DNA of 64,000 bases from Chitinophagaceae bacterium UBA1930. Its GTDB lineage: Bacteria; Bacteroidota; Bacteroidia; Chitinophagales; Chitinophagaceae. Position 1 is the first letter of the stretch, and each line of letters opens with the position of its first letter. The stretch is taken from positions 1 through 64,000 of the forward strand of contig DDFK01000002.1 of NCBI GenBank assembly GCA_002337145.1, written 5' to 3'. The translations under genes and the position numbers were made by a program. A model generated the notes under the pieces. That model was given only the letters and a program-made list of their open reading frames with translations, searched no databases and was not told where the DNA came from. This document shows, piece after piece, positions 33,653-42,193 of the stretch.

Positions 33653-33940
33653 GTATTACTTTTTTTGCTGTTGCAAATGTCTAACGTTTTTTTTGATTGC
33701 ACCAAAAATATTTTTGAAAATATTTTTGCAACATTGTTTTCAATCTGCTGAAACATTGATGGATAAAGGGTTTTAGCGGTATGAAATTTTTTTGTTACCT
33801 GCGTTTGTTGCTGATGCTTTCGGTTTTTGTTTCAAGAACTGGTTGTTTGCTTTGGTGAGTGTTATAAATGGCAACAGTTGCTTCGGTATAATCTTAGTAC
33901 ATTTAGAATAAATAAAACAGGTAAGCAAAACAGTAACAAC

Positions 33941-34837
33941 ATGGCGTTTATAGACTATTATAAAGTTTTGGGCATCGATAAAAATGCAACGGATGAGGAG
34001 GTGAAAAAAGCCTATCGCAAACTGGCAAGAAAGCTGCATCCCGACCTTAACCCAAACGATAAAGAAGCGAACCAAAAGTTTCAGCAACTGAACGAAGCAA
34101 ACGAAGTATTGAGCGACCCGGAGAAAAGAAAAAAGTACGATAAATATGGCGAGAACTGGGAGCATGGCGAAGAACATGAGCGGTACCGCCAAGCCCAGCA
34201 GCAGCAAGGGTTTCAAGGTGGTGGCCAACAGTTTTCGGGTGACTTTGGTGGTGCAGATTTTTCCGACTTCTTCAGCTCTATGTTTGGCGGTGGCGGTGCA
34301 AATGGCCGAACCTCGCAAACAAGGTTTAAGGGGCAGGATTATAACAGTGAGTTGCAGCTTGGTTTAAAGGATGCGTATACCACGCATCAACAAACATTAA
34401 CGGTTAATGGACGTAACGTACGCATAACCATACCCGCAGGTATAGAGAACGGGCAAACCATTAAGTTGAAAGGCTATGGTGGTAAGGGTGCCAATGGTGC
34501 ACCAGATGGCGACCTGTACATTACCTTCAACATTGCCAATGATGCCAAGTTTAAAAGAACGGGCAACGATATTTACACAACGGTTGACCTTGACCTATAC
34601 ACAGCCATACTTGGTGGCGATACCATTATTGAAACCTTTGATGGCAAGCTGAAACTGAAAGTGCAGCCCGAAACACAGAACGGTACCAAAACAAGGTTAA
34701 AGGGTAAGGGCTTCCCCGTATACAAGCAGGAGGGGCAGTTTGGCGACCTGTATGTTACCTATAACATTAAGCTACCAACCAACCTGACCGAAGAACAAAA
34801 GGAATTGTTTAAGAAACTACAAAGCACAAACAGCTAA
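33941..34837 (+). CDS. cbpA: Curved-DNA-binding / DnaJ-like co-chaperone CbpA
   Basis: A 298-residue Hsp40 co-chaperone of Hsp70 (DnaK). The J domain (residues 1-70) has the HPD motif in RKLHPDLNP. A Gly/Phe-rich linker (about 95-130) follows, then a DnaJ C-terminal domain without the Cys-rich zinc finger, the layout of CbpA rather than DnaJ. The ATG at 33941 is chosen because it starts directly at the J domain (MAFIDYYKVLGI); the frame is open upstream. It is followed 11 bp later by the CbpM-type modulator. Confidence 0.93.
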   Translation: MAFIDYYKVLGIDKNATDEEVKKAYRKLARKLHPDLNPNDKEANQKFQQLNEANEVLSDPEKRKKYDKYGENWEHGEEHERYRQAQQQQGFQGGGQQFSGDFGGADFSDFFSSMFGGGGANGRTSQTRFKGQDYNSELQLGLKDAYTTHQQTLTVNGRNVRITIPAGIENGQTIKLKGYGGKGANGAPDGDLYITFNIANDAKFKRTGNDIYTTVDLDLYTAILGGDTIIETFDGKLKLKVQPETQNGTKTRLKGKGFPVYKQEGQFGDLYVTYNIKLPTNLTEEQKELFKKLQSTNS

Positions 34838-34848
34838 AACTTTATTGT

Positions 34849-35145
34849 ATGGACACACAGGAATTTATACCGATAGCTATTTTTTGCCAGCACCATAAAG
34901 TGGAAACATCTTTTATTGTTTCGTTGCAGGAGTATGGGCTGATTGAAGTAACCACTATTGACGAAACAGTGTACCTACCCGTAAACCAGTTGTCGGAAGC
35001 GGAGAAGCTGGTGCACCTGTATGCCGACCTGAACATTAACCTAGAGGGTATTGATGCCATACATCATTTGCTGCAACAGGTAAAGGCTATGGACCATGAA
35101 ATAGTTGCGTTGAAAAACAGGTTGCGGTTTTATGAAGGGGAGTAA
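34849..35145 (+). CDS. cbpM: Chaperone modulator CbpM-like protein
   Basis: A 98-residue protein of the MerR-like CbpM group, which in E. coli binds the J domain of CbpA and inhibits it. It has an N-terminal helix-turn-helix-like part (FCQHHKVETSFIVSLQEYGLI) and a C-terminal coiled-coil helix ending in LKNRLRFYEGE. Its position directly after cbpA, as in E. coli, supports the call. Confidence 0.82.
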   Translation: MDTQEFIPIAIFCQHHKVETSFIVSLQEYGLIEVTTIDETVYLPVNQLSEAEKLVHLYADLNINLEGIDAIHHLLQQVKAMDHEIVALKNRLRFYEGE

Positions 35146-35203
35146 TGCCCCATATATTGCTGGCCCTGTGGTTTACGTTTAGATAAGTAAAACATAACAA
35201 AAC

Positions 35204-35230
35204 TGCCAACTTTTCAGTTGGCAATTTTGT
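35204..35230. terminator. Bidirectional terminator between cbpM and the 189-residue gene
   Basis: TGCCAAC and GTTGGCA form a 7-bp stem with loop TTTTCA, flanked by AAAA on the left and TTTT on the right, so it can serve both convergent units. Confidence 0.7.
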
Positions 35231-35307
35231 GTAATAAAGGGTGTGCATCGGTCCGTTACGTGTCCGTTTCCTCTCCGTTATGTCTCCGTTATCGTTGTAT
35301 GCTGTTT

Positions 35308-35877
35308 TTAGGTGGTTTGTTTGTGCATTTCTGCCAAATTGCCAGGTGTGTCGGTTGCTTTTACGGTTATTTTATCGCCTGTTAAATCGGTGTTGGCGGC
35401 AGTGGCGGTGTACACCCATTGCAGGTTGTTTTGGGCATCTTGCACGGCGTTGCCCTGCTCTACAAGGCTGCCATCGGCATTTTCTATGGTTACGCTTACC
35501 TGCACCACCTTAAAATCGTCGGTAGCTATAATGGTTATTTTATCGCCAATATTGCCCTTGTAAGTGCTTAGGTCTATGCTTTCTATATTGGGTGCATGCA
35601 GCATATCGGCCACGGCTATGTTGTAGGCCGATTCGCCAGCTTTGGCCGATGCTTTGTAAGCCGCTTTTTGTACGGCATTGGCCATAACCCCTTTTGCATA
35701 AATAACTGCTTGCTGAAAGCGTTGCAACTGTTGTTTTTGTGCGGCAGTTGGTTGGGTGCTGCGTTTGCGGGGCACTTTGCCCACAATGGTTTTGCCTGCA
35801 CGTTGCGAGAAGACGAGTATATCGCCAACCTTGCCACTAAGGCCATGCGTTACCACGTTGTTTTTTGACTTTGCCAT
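35308..35877 (-). CDS. Hypothetical protein with Ig-like C-terminal part
   Basis: A 189-residue protein without a signal peptide. The N-terminal half is basic and helical (NNVVTHGLSGKVGDILVFSQRAGKT, then an Ala/Lys-rich stretch); the C-terminal half (from about 95) is beta-rich with ITIIATDDFKVVQVSVTIENADGS-type strands, resembling an Ig-like or carboxypeptidase-regulatory fold. Similar single-gene proteins occur in Bacteroidota, but I know of no function. Codon use looks normal for the region, supporting a real gene. Confidence 0.68.
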   Translation of the reverse strand: MAKSKNNVVTHGLSGKVGDILVFSQRAGKTIVGKVPRKRSTQPTAAQKQQLQRFQQAVIYAKGVMANAVQKAAYKASAKAGESAYNIAVADMLHAPNIESIDLSTYKGNIGDKITIIATDDFKVVQVSVTIENADGSLVEQGNAVQDAQNNLQWVYTATAANTDLTGDKITVKATDTPGNLAEMHKQTT

Positions 35878-36061
35878 ATTTGTAAAATTTGGTTACAGAA
35901 CAAAAGTGGTGATGATAGTATGGCCGTATAGTAGCTAAGTAATTAGCAGTGCTAAATAAAGAAAAATAAACATATTAAAAAATAAAACGGGTAACTTTTT
36001 TTTGTTATAAATACTGTAGTGGCGTTTGCTTAACAAAGGCATGGCCAATGGCTTGTTGCTG

Positions 36062-36301
36062 TTAGGGTTTGGTGCGGGCAGTTTTTTTGCGAACGGGCTT
36101 TTGCCCCATTGCCTGCTTAATGGCTGCAAGCTCTTGCCTTAGTGCCAACTGCTGTTGACTAAGCTGTTTGGCCTGCTTGCTGTTGTTTAACAGAATCTGA
36201 TTTTGGATGCCAATTATTTTGTACAGCTCTTCCATAACCGTGATATGTTTTTGTTGAAGGGCCATTAGGCGTTGATACTGGGCTTTGGTAATTGTTTGCA
36301 T
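36062..36301 (-). CDS. Small coiled-coil hypothetical protein
   Basis: A 79-residue Gln/Lys-rich protein predicted to be one long helix (ITKAQYQRLMALQQKHITVMEELYKIIG...), with a basic tail (KKTARTKP). No family is recognised. It lies alone, 185 bp after the 189-residue gene. Confidence 0.5.
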   Translation of the reverse strand: MQTITKAQYQRLMALQQKHITVMEELYKIIGIQNQILLNNSKQAKQLSQQQLALRQELAAIKQAMGQKPVRKKTARTKP

Positions 36302-36517
36302 GACTCAGTGATTTTAAATGTTTTGGGTGGAGTCTTGCAGTAGGTTAGCAGTAAGTAAGTACCAATTTATTTATAAGCATCTTCTTTGCTCTCTCAAAGT
36401 AATGTTTTGTATGCTAGATCAAGCAAATTGCTAGCTGAATGCAATATAAAAACAATATCATTATGACGTATGATTATACGCCAATAATTTTTAAAAATCC
36501 TGTGACCTTGTCCTTGA

Positions 36518-36742
36518 ATGGAGAATAAAGAACAAATATTAGAAAGCTTTGCTAAGCATCTTACTAAAATCAGAGAAAGTAAAGGAATGAGTATTAGGCA
36601 ATTAGCTGCTGCTGCAGATTTAGAATATAGTCAAGTGCAAAGAATAGAGAAAGCAAAAGTAAATCTTGCAATTACTACAATAGTTGCATTGTCGCAAGGG
36701 CTTGAAGTGCCTTTAAAGAAGTTGATGGATTTTGAAGTTTAA
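36518..36742 (+). CDS. XRE-family transcriptional regulator
   Basis: A 74-residue, single-domain Cro/CI-type helix-turn-helix protein: RESKGMSIRQLAAAADLEYSQVQRIEKAK is the DNA-binding core. It is convergent with the restriction endonuclease gene (24 bp apart). It may belong to the restriction-modification island or mark its edge; the operon's own controller is at 39.6 kb. Confidence 0.85.
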   Translation: MENKEQILESFAKHLTKIRESKGMSIRQLAAAADLEYSQVQRIEKAKVNLAITTIVALSQGLEVPLKKLMDFEV

Positions 36743-36766
36743 TTGTATTTTCTATTCAGTATACAC

Positions 36767-38116
36767 TTAAACACAATTATTTACATCAATAATTTCATTT
36801 TCTTTATATAAAGAAGATAAGTTGGATGAGTTTATCCTAAACAAACTTCTTGTTTTTGTTTTTTGACCTCTCTCGCCCTCAATGGCTAACTCTAATTTTA
36901 TACCTGGATCATAATAGATATTGCCCAAATACACTTGTTTTAAAAATAATGTAATATCTGTGGTTGTACCTAATATTATCTTGTTGCCAAATGAATATTG
37001 CAGTTTGCTAAAAGGAGATTGTTTAGTGTTGTCTCTTTTTAGCGAAGGAACATAACAAGCCTTTGAGTGCTTCTTATTCCAATGTTTGATTAAAGAGCTA
37101 AAGGACCAAGAAGCAGCCATATTATCATTTGCATCTATTAATCCAATGAAGCCATCTGAGTTAATAATTTTCCCTGTACCAATATCAAATCCCTCTACAA
37201 TTAGTTTTAAGTTAGTCAATTTATGCTTGATATTGTATTTATGAGTACCTCCAAAATTAAACCTTGATTCGCGACCCATTTTGTCTGCATAACCATATTT
37301 TTTGATAAATGCTTCAGCACCATTTTCCGCAAAGAAGCCATGACTAGGGCTGTGATCCATTAATGAAACGGGTTTTGCACTGAATGTTTTAAAATTTCTA
37401 ACGGCAAATTGTTTTACTTCCCATCCTAAAAAGTCAGGTTCTGCAATGCCATTCGAGTATACGCCTAGTTCTGCTTCTAAAGTATAACCCCCACAATTAG
37501 TATTGTTACATGGGAGAAGTACATCTGCTGACTTTAGCCTTTTCGAGTCAATCCATCCGAGTTGATGAATCCTCCTTAATTCAGTGATTAACTGTTCTTT
37601 GGTATTTAATTGTATTTCATCATTACTAAGCGTTATCTCTTTAAATACACCAACTTCATTTAAGGCTGGTAGTTCATCAAACTCTCTTGATATTTGAGAA
37701 TCTGGAGCAGCAACAAAGCCGATAATTTTTTCTTTATTAGATATACCCAGAAAAAGCAAACGATTTTCAATTCGATTTGCCATTAAATCAGAAGGTGCAT
37801 TATGTGAACGTTTCAAAAAGCCAGAGAAGCGGACTTCTGGATATTTTGGATATAAAATAAGCTGAGCTTCTGGGGCGATATTTATTTCACCTTGTTCATT
37901 GACCCAAGAAAAATCTAGTTGAGTTTTAAACCTTGTCCTTTTCCAGTCGCCTGGGTCATGTGCTGTTATTTCTTTAATTGGAAGAATGTTTAAAATATCG
38001 AAGCTGCCGCCAAAGTATACTTGATTTTTAGAGTTGTCATTGGCTGCTAAACGCTTTACGTAAATTTTAGAACAGTCTAGGTCTCCATAGATTTTTAGCA
38101 GGGTTTTGATTGTCAT
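36767..38116 (-). CDS. MvaI/BcnI-type type II restriction endonuclease
   Basis: A 449-residue endonuclease. The C-terminal half resembles the MvaI/BcnI family: GGYTLEAELGV followed by PDFLGWEVKQF (near residue 230) gives a PD...ExK catalytic motif, and SHGFFAENGAEAFIKKYG follows. The N-terminal 200 residues are probably a DNA-recognition or accessory domain, as the family core alone is about 240 residues. MvaI and BcnI cut CC(W/S)GG sites as monomers; the specificity here is not known. The start codon overlaps the methylase stop (ATGA), so nuclease translation is coupled to the protective methylase. Confidence 0.85.
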   Translation of the reverse strand: MTIKTLLKIYGDLDCSKIYVKRLAANDNSKNQVYFGGSFDILNILPIKEITAHDPGDWKRTRFKTQLDFSWVNEQGEINIAPEAQLILYPKYPEVRFSGFLKRSHNAPSDLMANRIENRLLFLGISNKEKIIGFVAAPDSQISREFDELPALNEVGVFKEITLSNDEIQLNTKEQLITELRRIHQLGWIDSKRLKSADVLLPCNNTNCGGYTLEAELGVYSNGIAEPDFLGWEVKQFAVRNFKTFSAKPVSLMDHSPSHGFFAENGAEAFIKKYGYADKMGRESRFNFGGTHKYNIKHKLTNLKLIVEGFDIGTGKIINSDGFIGLIDANDNMAASWSFSSLIKHWNKKHSKACYVPSLKRDNTKQSPFSKLQYSFGNKIILGTTTDITLFLKQVYLGNIYYDPGIKLELAIEGERGQKTKTRSLFRINSSNLSSLYKENEIIDVNNCV

Positions 38117-39363
38117 TTTATCTTAGTTTGAAGTACATCAACTATTTTTTCTCCTATAACTTCTATTAAAGGAACAACAACTGAATTTCCAAATTGCTTA
38201 TAGCCTTGATTCATTGAAACAGCTTCAACGTCAAAATAGTCTGGGTAGCCTTGTAGTCGTGCAGATTCCCTTATTGAAAGCCGTCTTGGGTTCTTGTTCT
38301 TTTGTGGGATTAATATTTCTGAACCATCTTTATAATATCTTGCACTCATGGTTCTTGTTGTACCGTTTAAATCAACTAAACCAAATCCAAAGCCGTTGCC
38401 TTTCTCTTTATGTTTTTGAGAGTAATCTTGAAGATATTTCCAAAGGTGGTCGGTTAATGTATATTTTGCATCTACTTTGCTCTCTAAAATATCTCTTACT
38501 TTTTTAGTAGGTTCTGGGAGTATTGGGAATTCGAATGTTTCTTTATAATCGAAAATATTTGAGTCGAATCCTACCATGAAAGTTCGTTCTCTATTTTGTG
38601 GGACGAAACTTTTTCCATTTAGCACTTTTGCATGAAAAGAATATCCTAAATCAAGAAGCGTTTCTCTTATGATTTTAAAAGTATTTCCTTTGTCATGCGA
38701 AACAAGGTTTTTTACATTCTCAAGAAAAAATGCTTTGGGTCTGTGTTTCTCTAAAATTTCTGCAATATGAAAAAATAGATTGCCCTGTTTCTCATCTTCA
38801 AAACCATGTTTTCTTCCCAAGCTATTTTTCTTTGAAACACCTGCTATAGAGAATGGTTGACATGGAAATCCTCCACATAAAATATCAAAGTTGTCAGGTA
38901 TCCATTGTTTTGTTTCCACTTTTGTAATATCTCCAAAAGGGATTTCACCAAAATTTGCGTAATAGGTTCTTTGTGCCATCTTATCCCATTCTGATGAAAA
39001 CACGCATTCACCCTGATTTTTCTGCATTGCAATTCTAAATCCACCTATTCCAGCAAACAAGTCAATGAAAGTAAATTTAGGATTGGCAGGCTTCGGAAAT
39101 AAAACAGACTCATCAAATCTTATTAGATATTGTAATGCTTCTTCTGCAACTTTATTAGATATTACCTCATCAAAATATCCCTCTAATATTTCAACAGCAA
39201 ACTCAATAGCGGGCTTTCTTAATTTTTTATTTTTTGTTCTTAGAAAATGACTAATTAAAGCTGTTCGATAATTGTCTGGTCCAAAAACTGAAACCTTCCA
39301 AATCTTATCAGATACTAAATGTATCTTGGAACTTTCAAGGACTATACCTTTTTCTTTTATCAT
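38113..39363 (-). CDS. C5-cytosine DNA methyltransferase
   Basis: A 416-residue m5C methylase protecting DNA from the adjacent nuclease. All key motifs are present: DLFAGIGGF (SAM, near residue 98), GGFPCQPFS (catalytic Cys, near 165), LENVKNL (catalytic Glu, near 210), QNRERTFMVGF, and GNSVVVPLI near the end. A roughly 90-residue N-terminal extension precedes motif I and may autoregulate or help recognition. It overlaps the controller gene by 4 bp and the nuclease by 4 bp. The surrounding codons are noticeably AT-rich compared with the next gene to the right, suggesting acquisition by transfer. Confidence 0.93.
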   Translation of the reverse strand: MIKEKGIVLESSKIHLVSDKIWKVSVFGPDNYRTALISHFLRTKNKKLRKPAIEFAVEILEGYFDEVISNKVAEEALQYLIRFDESVLFPKPANPKFTFIDLFAGIGGFRIAMQKNQGECVFSSEWDKMAQRTYYANFGEIPFGDITKVETKQWIPDNFDILCGGFPCQPFSIAGVSKKNSLGRKHGFEDEKQGNLFFHIAEILEKHRPKAFFLENVKNLVSHDKGNTFKIIRETLLDLGYSFHAKVLNGKSFVPQNRERTFMVGFDSNIFDYKETFEFPILPEPTKKVRDILESKVDAKYTLTDHLWKYLQDYSQKHKEKGNGFGFGLVDLNGTTRTMSARYYKDGSEILIPQKNKNPRRLSIRESARLQGYPDYFDVEAVSMNQGYKQFGNSVVVPLIEVIGEKIVDVLQTKIK

Positions 39364-39602
39364 TTCTTATTCCTCCTTTTGCCATTGAAGACATCCCCTT
39401 CAAAGAATTCTTTAAAATTTGTTTCTAATCCATTACATATAACTTTCTCTAGTGTTGCCACAGAAATATTCCTTTTGCCGTTTTCTACATGATTCATGAA
39501 TGTGCGGTCTACATCTGCATTAAAGGCAACCGCTTCTTGCGTAAGATTTTTAGCAATGCGTAATTCTTTTATACGCAACCCTATTTTTACCTGAATATCC
39601 AT
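39360..39602 (-). CDS. XRE-family controller (C-protein-like) of the restriction-modification operon
   Basis: An 80-residue helix-turn-helix protein from the ATG at 39602 (MDIQVKIGLRIKELRIAKNL); an ATG at 39629 would add nine residues. The HTH core is TQEAVAFNADVDRTFMNHVENGKRN. Its 3' end overlaps the methylase start, giving the order C-M-R with ATGA junctions. C proteins of such systems bind inverted repeats at their own promoter and delay nuclease expression; matching repeats lie at 39618-39688. Confidence 0.82.
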   Translation of the reverse strand: MDIQVKIGLRIKELRIAKNLTQEAVAFNADVDRTFMNHVENGKRNISVATLEKVICNGLETNFKEFFEGDVFNGKRRNKK

Positions 39603-39617
39603 TTGGTAAAAATCAAC

Positions 39618-39688
39618 AACGTGACTCATAGTACATTTGCTTATAAGTCACGTTGGATAAGTTTGTGAAAGCCGAGTGTGACTTCACA
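39618..39688 (-). promoter_or_regulatory. Candidate C-box operators of the restriction-modification operon
   Basis: AACGTGACT (39618-39626) and AGTCACGTT (39646-39654) form a perfect 9-bp inverted repeat with a 19-nt spacer. A second pair, TGTGAA (39664-39669) and TTCACA (39683-39688), lies just upstream in transcription direction. Two adjacent dyads at the start of the controller gene match the usual activator/repressor layout of C-regulated operons. Confidence 0.6.
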
Positions 39689-39819
39689 TTTCCATTAAAA
39701 ATGGGATATAGTAGCAATGAAGGGTATGGGCATAACATAGCCCAATAGCGTTACAACCGCTGATGGGTGCGACGCCGAGAACGGTGCAATATGTACCGCT
39801 GCTGGTAACATAAAGAAAT

Positions 39820-40935
39820 TTAAAACAAACGCCCCTGTTCGCCCGGTCTTCTGAAACGGGTAGCATCCAGCTCCCAACGTTCGGCATTGAGGCCGTAGAT
39901 CTTATTGTACTTTTTAAACTGCTGGCGTACCAGATCGGCAATGGGGCCTTCGCCACGCATGCGTGTGCCGTAGCGGCTATCGTTTACCTGGCCGCCGTGT
40001 CCGTTTTCTATCAGGTGCCAAACCTTGTCGGCACGGTCGGGAAAGTTCTTGTACAGCCAGTCGTTGAACATGAGTTTGATGGCCCCGTTTAAACGTATGA
40101 AGGTATAGGCACTAAAGGTGGCCCCATTTTGGCTGGCGGCCTGCATAATGCGTTGCATTTCGTGTTCGTTGAGGCCGGGTATCATGGGGCCCAGCATTAC
40201 GCCCATGCGTACGCCGGCATCGCTCAGCTCTTTTATGATGCGTAAACGCTGGGTGGCGGTGGTGGTGCGTGGCTCCATTACACGCCGCAGGTCTTCGTTA
40301 AAGCTGGTAATGCTTACCAGTATGCTGATGAGTTTTTTGGCGGCCATTTCTTGTAACAGGTCCTTATCACGCAACATACCTGCGTTTTTGGTGATCATGC
40401 CTACGGGCTGGTTGAACTCGTTGCATACTTCGAGCAGTTGACGGGTGAGCCTGAACTTTTTTTCGGCAGGCTGGTAGCAGTCGGTATTGCCGCTAAGGCT
40501 AATGGGCACGGGTTGCCATTTGGGGTTCATGAGAAACTTGCGTAGCAGTTCGGGTGCATTTTTTTTAACGATGATCTTGCGTTCAAAATCGAGGCCGGCA
40601 CTGTAGCCCCAGTATTCGTGGGCATTGCGGGCATAGCAGTATATGCAGCCATGCTCGCAGCCCTGGTAGGGGTTCATGCTGTAGAACATGCCTACATCGG
40701 GACTATCTACCTTGTTTACAATGCTTTTGGCTTTGTCTTCGAGGTAGATGGTTGCCTGGTTGGTTTCGGTCCACTCGTCTATGGCTTCTATATGTTGCTT
40801 TACCGTTTGGTTGGTGAGGAAACGGTTTTTGGTGTTGATCTGTGCACCACGGCCTTTGAGGTATTCGCCCCCATCCCCTAAAGGGGGGGCTTGTGGTTTG
40901 GGTTTGGCATTGGGGTTGTCGTTTATGTTTTTCAT
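39820..40935 (-). CDS. PA0069-family radical SAM protein
   Basis: A 371-residue cytosolic iron-sulfur enzyme. The cluster motif CEHGCIYCY (CxxxCxxC) lies near residue 94, preceded by NPYQG, and the pattern ISLSGNTDCYQPAE is typical of the SPL-like PA0069/Rv2578c radical SAM group. The substrate of this group is unknown. The N-terminal 40 residues include PPLGDGG, encoded by a C/G-rich palindrome (about 40864-40892) that looks like a dispersed repeat. No clear partner is adjacent. Confidence 0.9.
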   Translation of the reverse strand: MKNINDNPNAKPKPQAPPLGDGGEYLKGRGAQINTKNRFLTNQTVKQHIEAIDEWTETNQATIYLEDKAKSIVNKVDSPDVGMFYSMNPYQGCEHGCIYCYARNAHEYWGYSAGLDFERKIIVKKNAPELLRKFLMNPKWQPVPISLSGNTDCYQPAEKKFRLTRQLLEVCNEFNQPVGMITKNAGMLRDKDLLQEMAAKKLISILVSITSFNEDLRRVMEPRTTTATQRLRIIKELSDAGVRMGVMLGPMIPGLNEHEMQRIMQAASQNGATFSAYTFIRLNGAIKLMFNDWLYKNFPDRADKVWHLIENGHGGQVNDSRYGTRMRGEGPIADLVRQQFKKYNKIYGLNAERWELDATRFRRPGEQGRLF

Positions 40936-40969
40936 GTACTATATTTTTTTTACTTTGATTTTTGATACA

Positions 40970-41450
40970 AGGGCAGTTTTGTTTTACCACGAAGGCACTG
41001 AGGCACAAAGTGGGGATGCCATGAATGGCATGTGTATAATAGGTTTGCCACGAATGGCACTAATGGGCACGAATGTTATTGGTGTGCATTGGTGTTATTG
41101 GTGGCTGATATCAACACGTTATTTTTTTAATACCATAAATGGCATTTTATTTTGTTTACCACGAAGGCACTAAGGCACAAAGTGGGATGCCATGAATGGC
41201 ATGTGTATAATAGGCTTGCCACTAATGGGCACGAATGTTATTGGTGGGTGATACCAGCATGATAATTTTTTAATGCCATACATGGCATTTATTGTTTTAC
41301 CACGAAGGCACTGAGGCACAAAGTGGGGATGCCATGAATGGCATGTGTATAATAGGTTTGCCACGAATGGCACAAATGGACACGAATGTTTTTATTGGTG
41401 TGCATTGGTGTTATTGGTGGCTGATACCAACATGCTATTTTTTTGATGCC
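40970..41450. repeat. Three imperfect copies of a long intergenic repeat
   Basis: The 604-bp gap between the radical SAM and 2H-phosphoesterase genes has no supported gene. The block beginning TACCACGAAGGCACTGAGGC recurs near 40985, 41157 and 41299; each copy continues through AAAGTGGGGATGCCATGAAT and GGCATGTGTATAATAGG, followed by GCCACGAATGGCAC. The unit is about 140-170 bp. Similar CCACGAAGGCAC sequences are frequent intergenic repeats in Bacteroidota, in my recollection. Confidence 0.85.
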
Positions 41451-41539
41451 ATGAATGACATTAGGTATACAAAGGGTTTTATGGCAATGGTTTTTATTCG
41501 TGCCTATTCGTGTAATTCGTGGCTGGTATTTCTTGGCTG

Positions 41540-42181
41540 CTATGTAAACAAGGATGCTTGTGTGGTAATTGCTGGCTGTTTGTTTAATAGGGGCAGGGTG
41601 GCGGCAATGGTGTAGCCTTTACTGTCTTCTTGTCTTTTTAGCAACAGCAGTTTGCTTGCCATAAAGCTTGCGGTGAAGGGTGTGTTGCTGTATTGCAGCC
41701 ATGCTTTTTCATATTGCCAGGGCAGTAGTTTACGGGCCACGGTTAAATGCGGTTCGGTAATAAAATGGGGCTTGCGTTCCTTATCCAGCTTAAGCAGTGC
41801 CTGCGTGGGTTTTAGCTGTTTTACCAGTTGCACAATATTGTTCTTGGTTTCTACATTCACATAAATGGTATGCGTAGGAAAGCTGCCAAAACCATTTAAC
41901 GCAATGCTGAATGGTTGCATGGTCTCCGCAATTTTTGTTAACTGCTGAACAATTTTTGCTTCCTGCATATTGCATTGCATAAAACGCAGCAGCGTTATAT
42001 GTGGCTTGCTGTACATGGCTGCTGAGCAGTCGTAGGTTTCGGCAAATGATTTTTTTAGTGACATGATTTTGTTGTACAGGTCTTCATGCGGTTGTATAAT
42101 GAGCAGGTAATCGTTCAATGCCAGTTGATACTCGTTGAATGGTTGCTGCGGAATATTGTCTATAATAAAAGGATGCTGCAT
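41540..42181 (-). CDS. 2H phosphoesterase superfamily protein (2'-5' RNA ligase-like)
   Basis: A 213-residue protein with the two HxT-type motifs of 2H phosphoesterases: KPHITLLRF near residue 60 and EPHLTVARKL near 143. The family includes LigT and cyclic phosphodiesterases acting on 2'-5' or 2',3'-cyclic phosphates. The exact substrate is not predictable. It is flanked by repeats on both sides, so it is probably monocistronic. Confidence 0.85.
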   Translation of the reverse strand: MQHPFIIDNIPQQPFNEYQLALNDYLLIIQPHEDLYNKIMSLKKSFAETYDCSAAMYSKPHITLLRFMQCNMQEAKIVQQLTKIAETMQPFSIALNGFGSFPTHTIYVNVETKNNIVQLVKQLKPTQALLKLDKERKPHFITEPHLTVARKLLPWQYEKAWLQYSNTPFTASFMASKLLLLKRQEDSKGYTIAATLPLLNKQPAITTQASLFT

Positions 42182-42193
42182 GGTGTTTTGTTT

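Noticed and set aside
33773..34318. Minus-strand 181-codon open frame
   Set aside because: It is antisense to the J domain and Gly-rich linker of cbpA, whose family is certain; composition is typical of a shadow frame.
40970..41450. CRISPR or satellite array
   Set aside because: Units are long, few and imperfect, without unique spacers.
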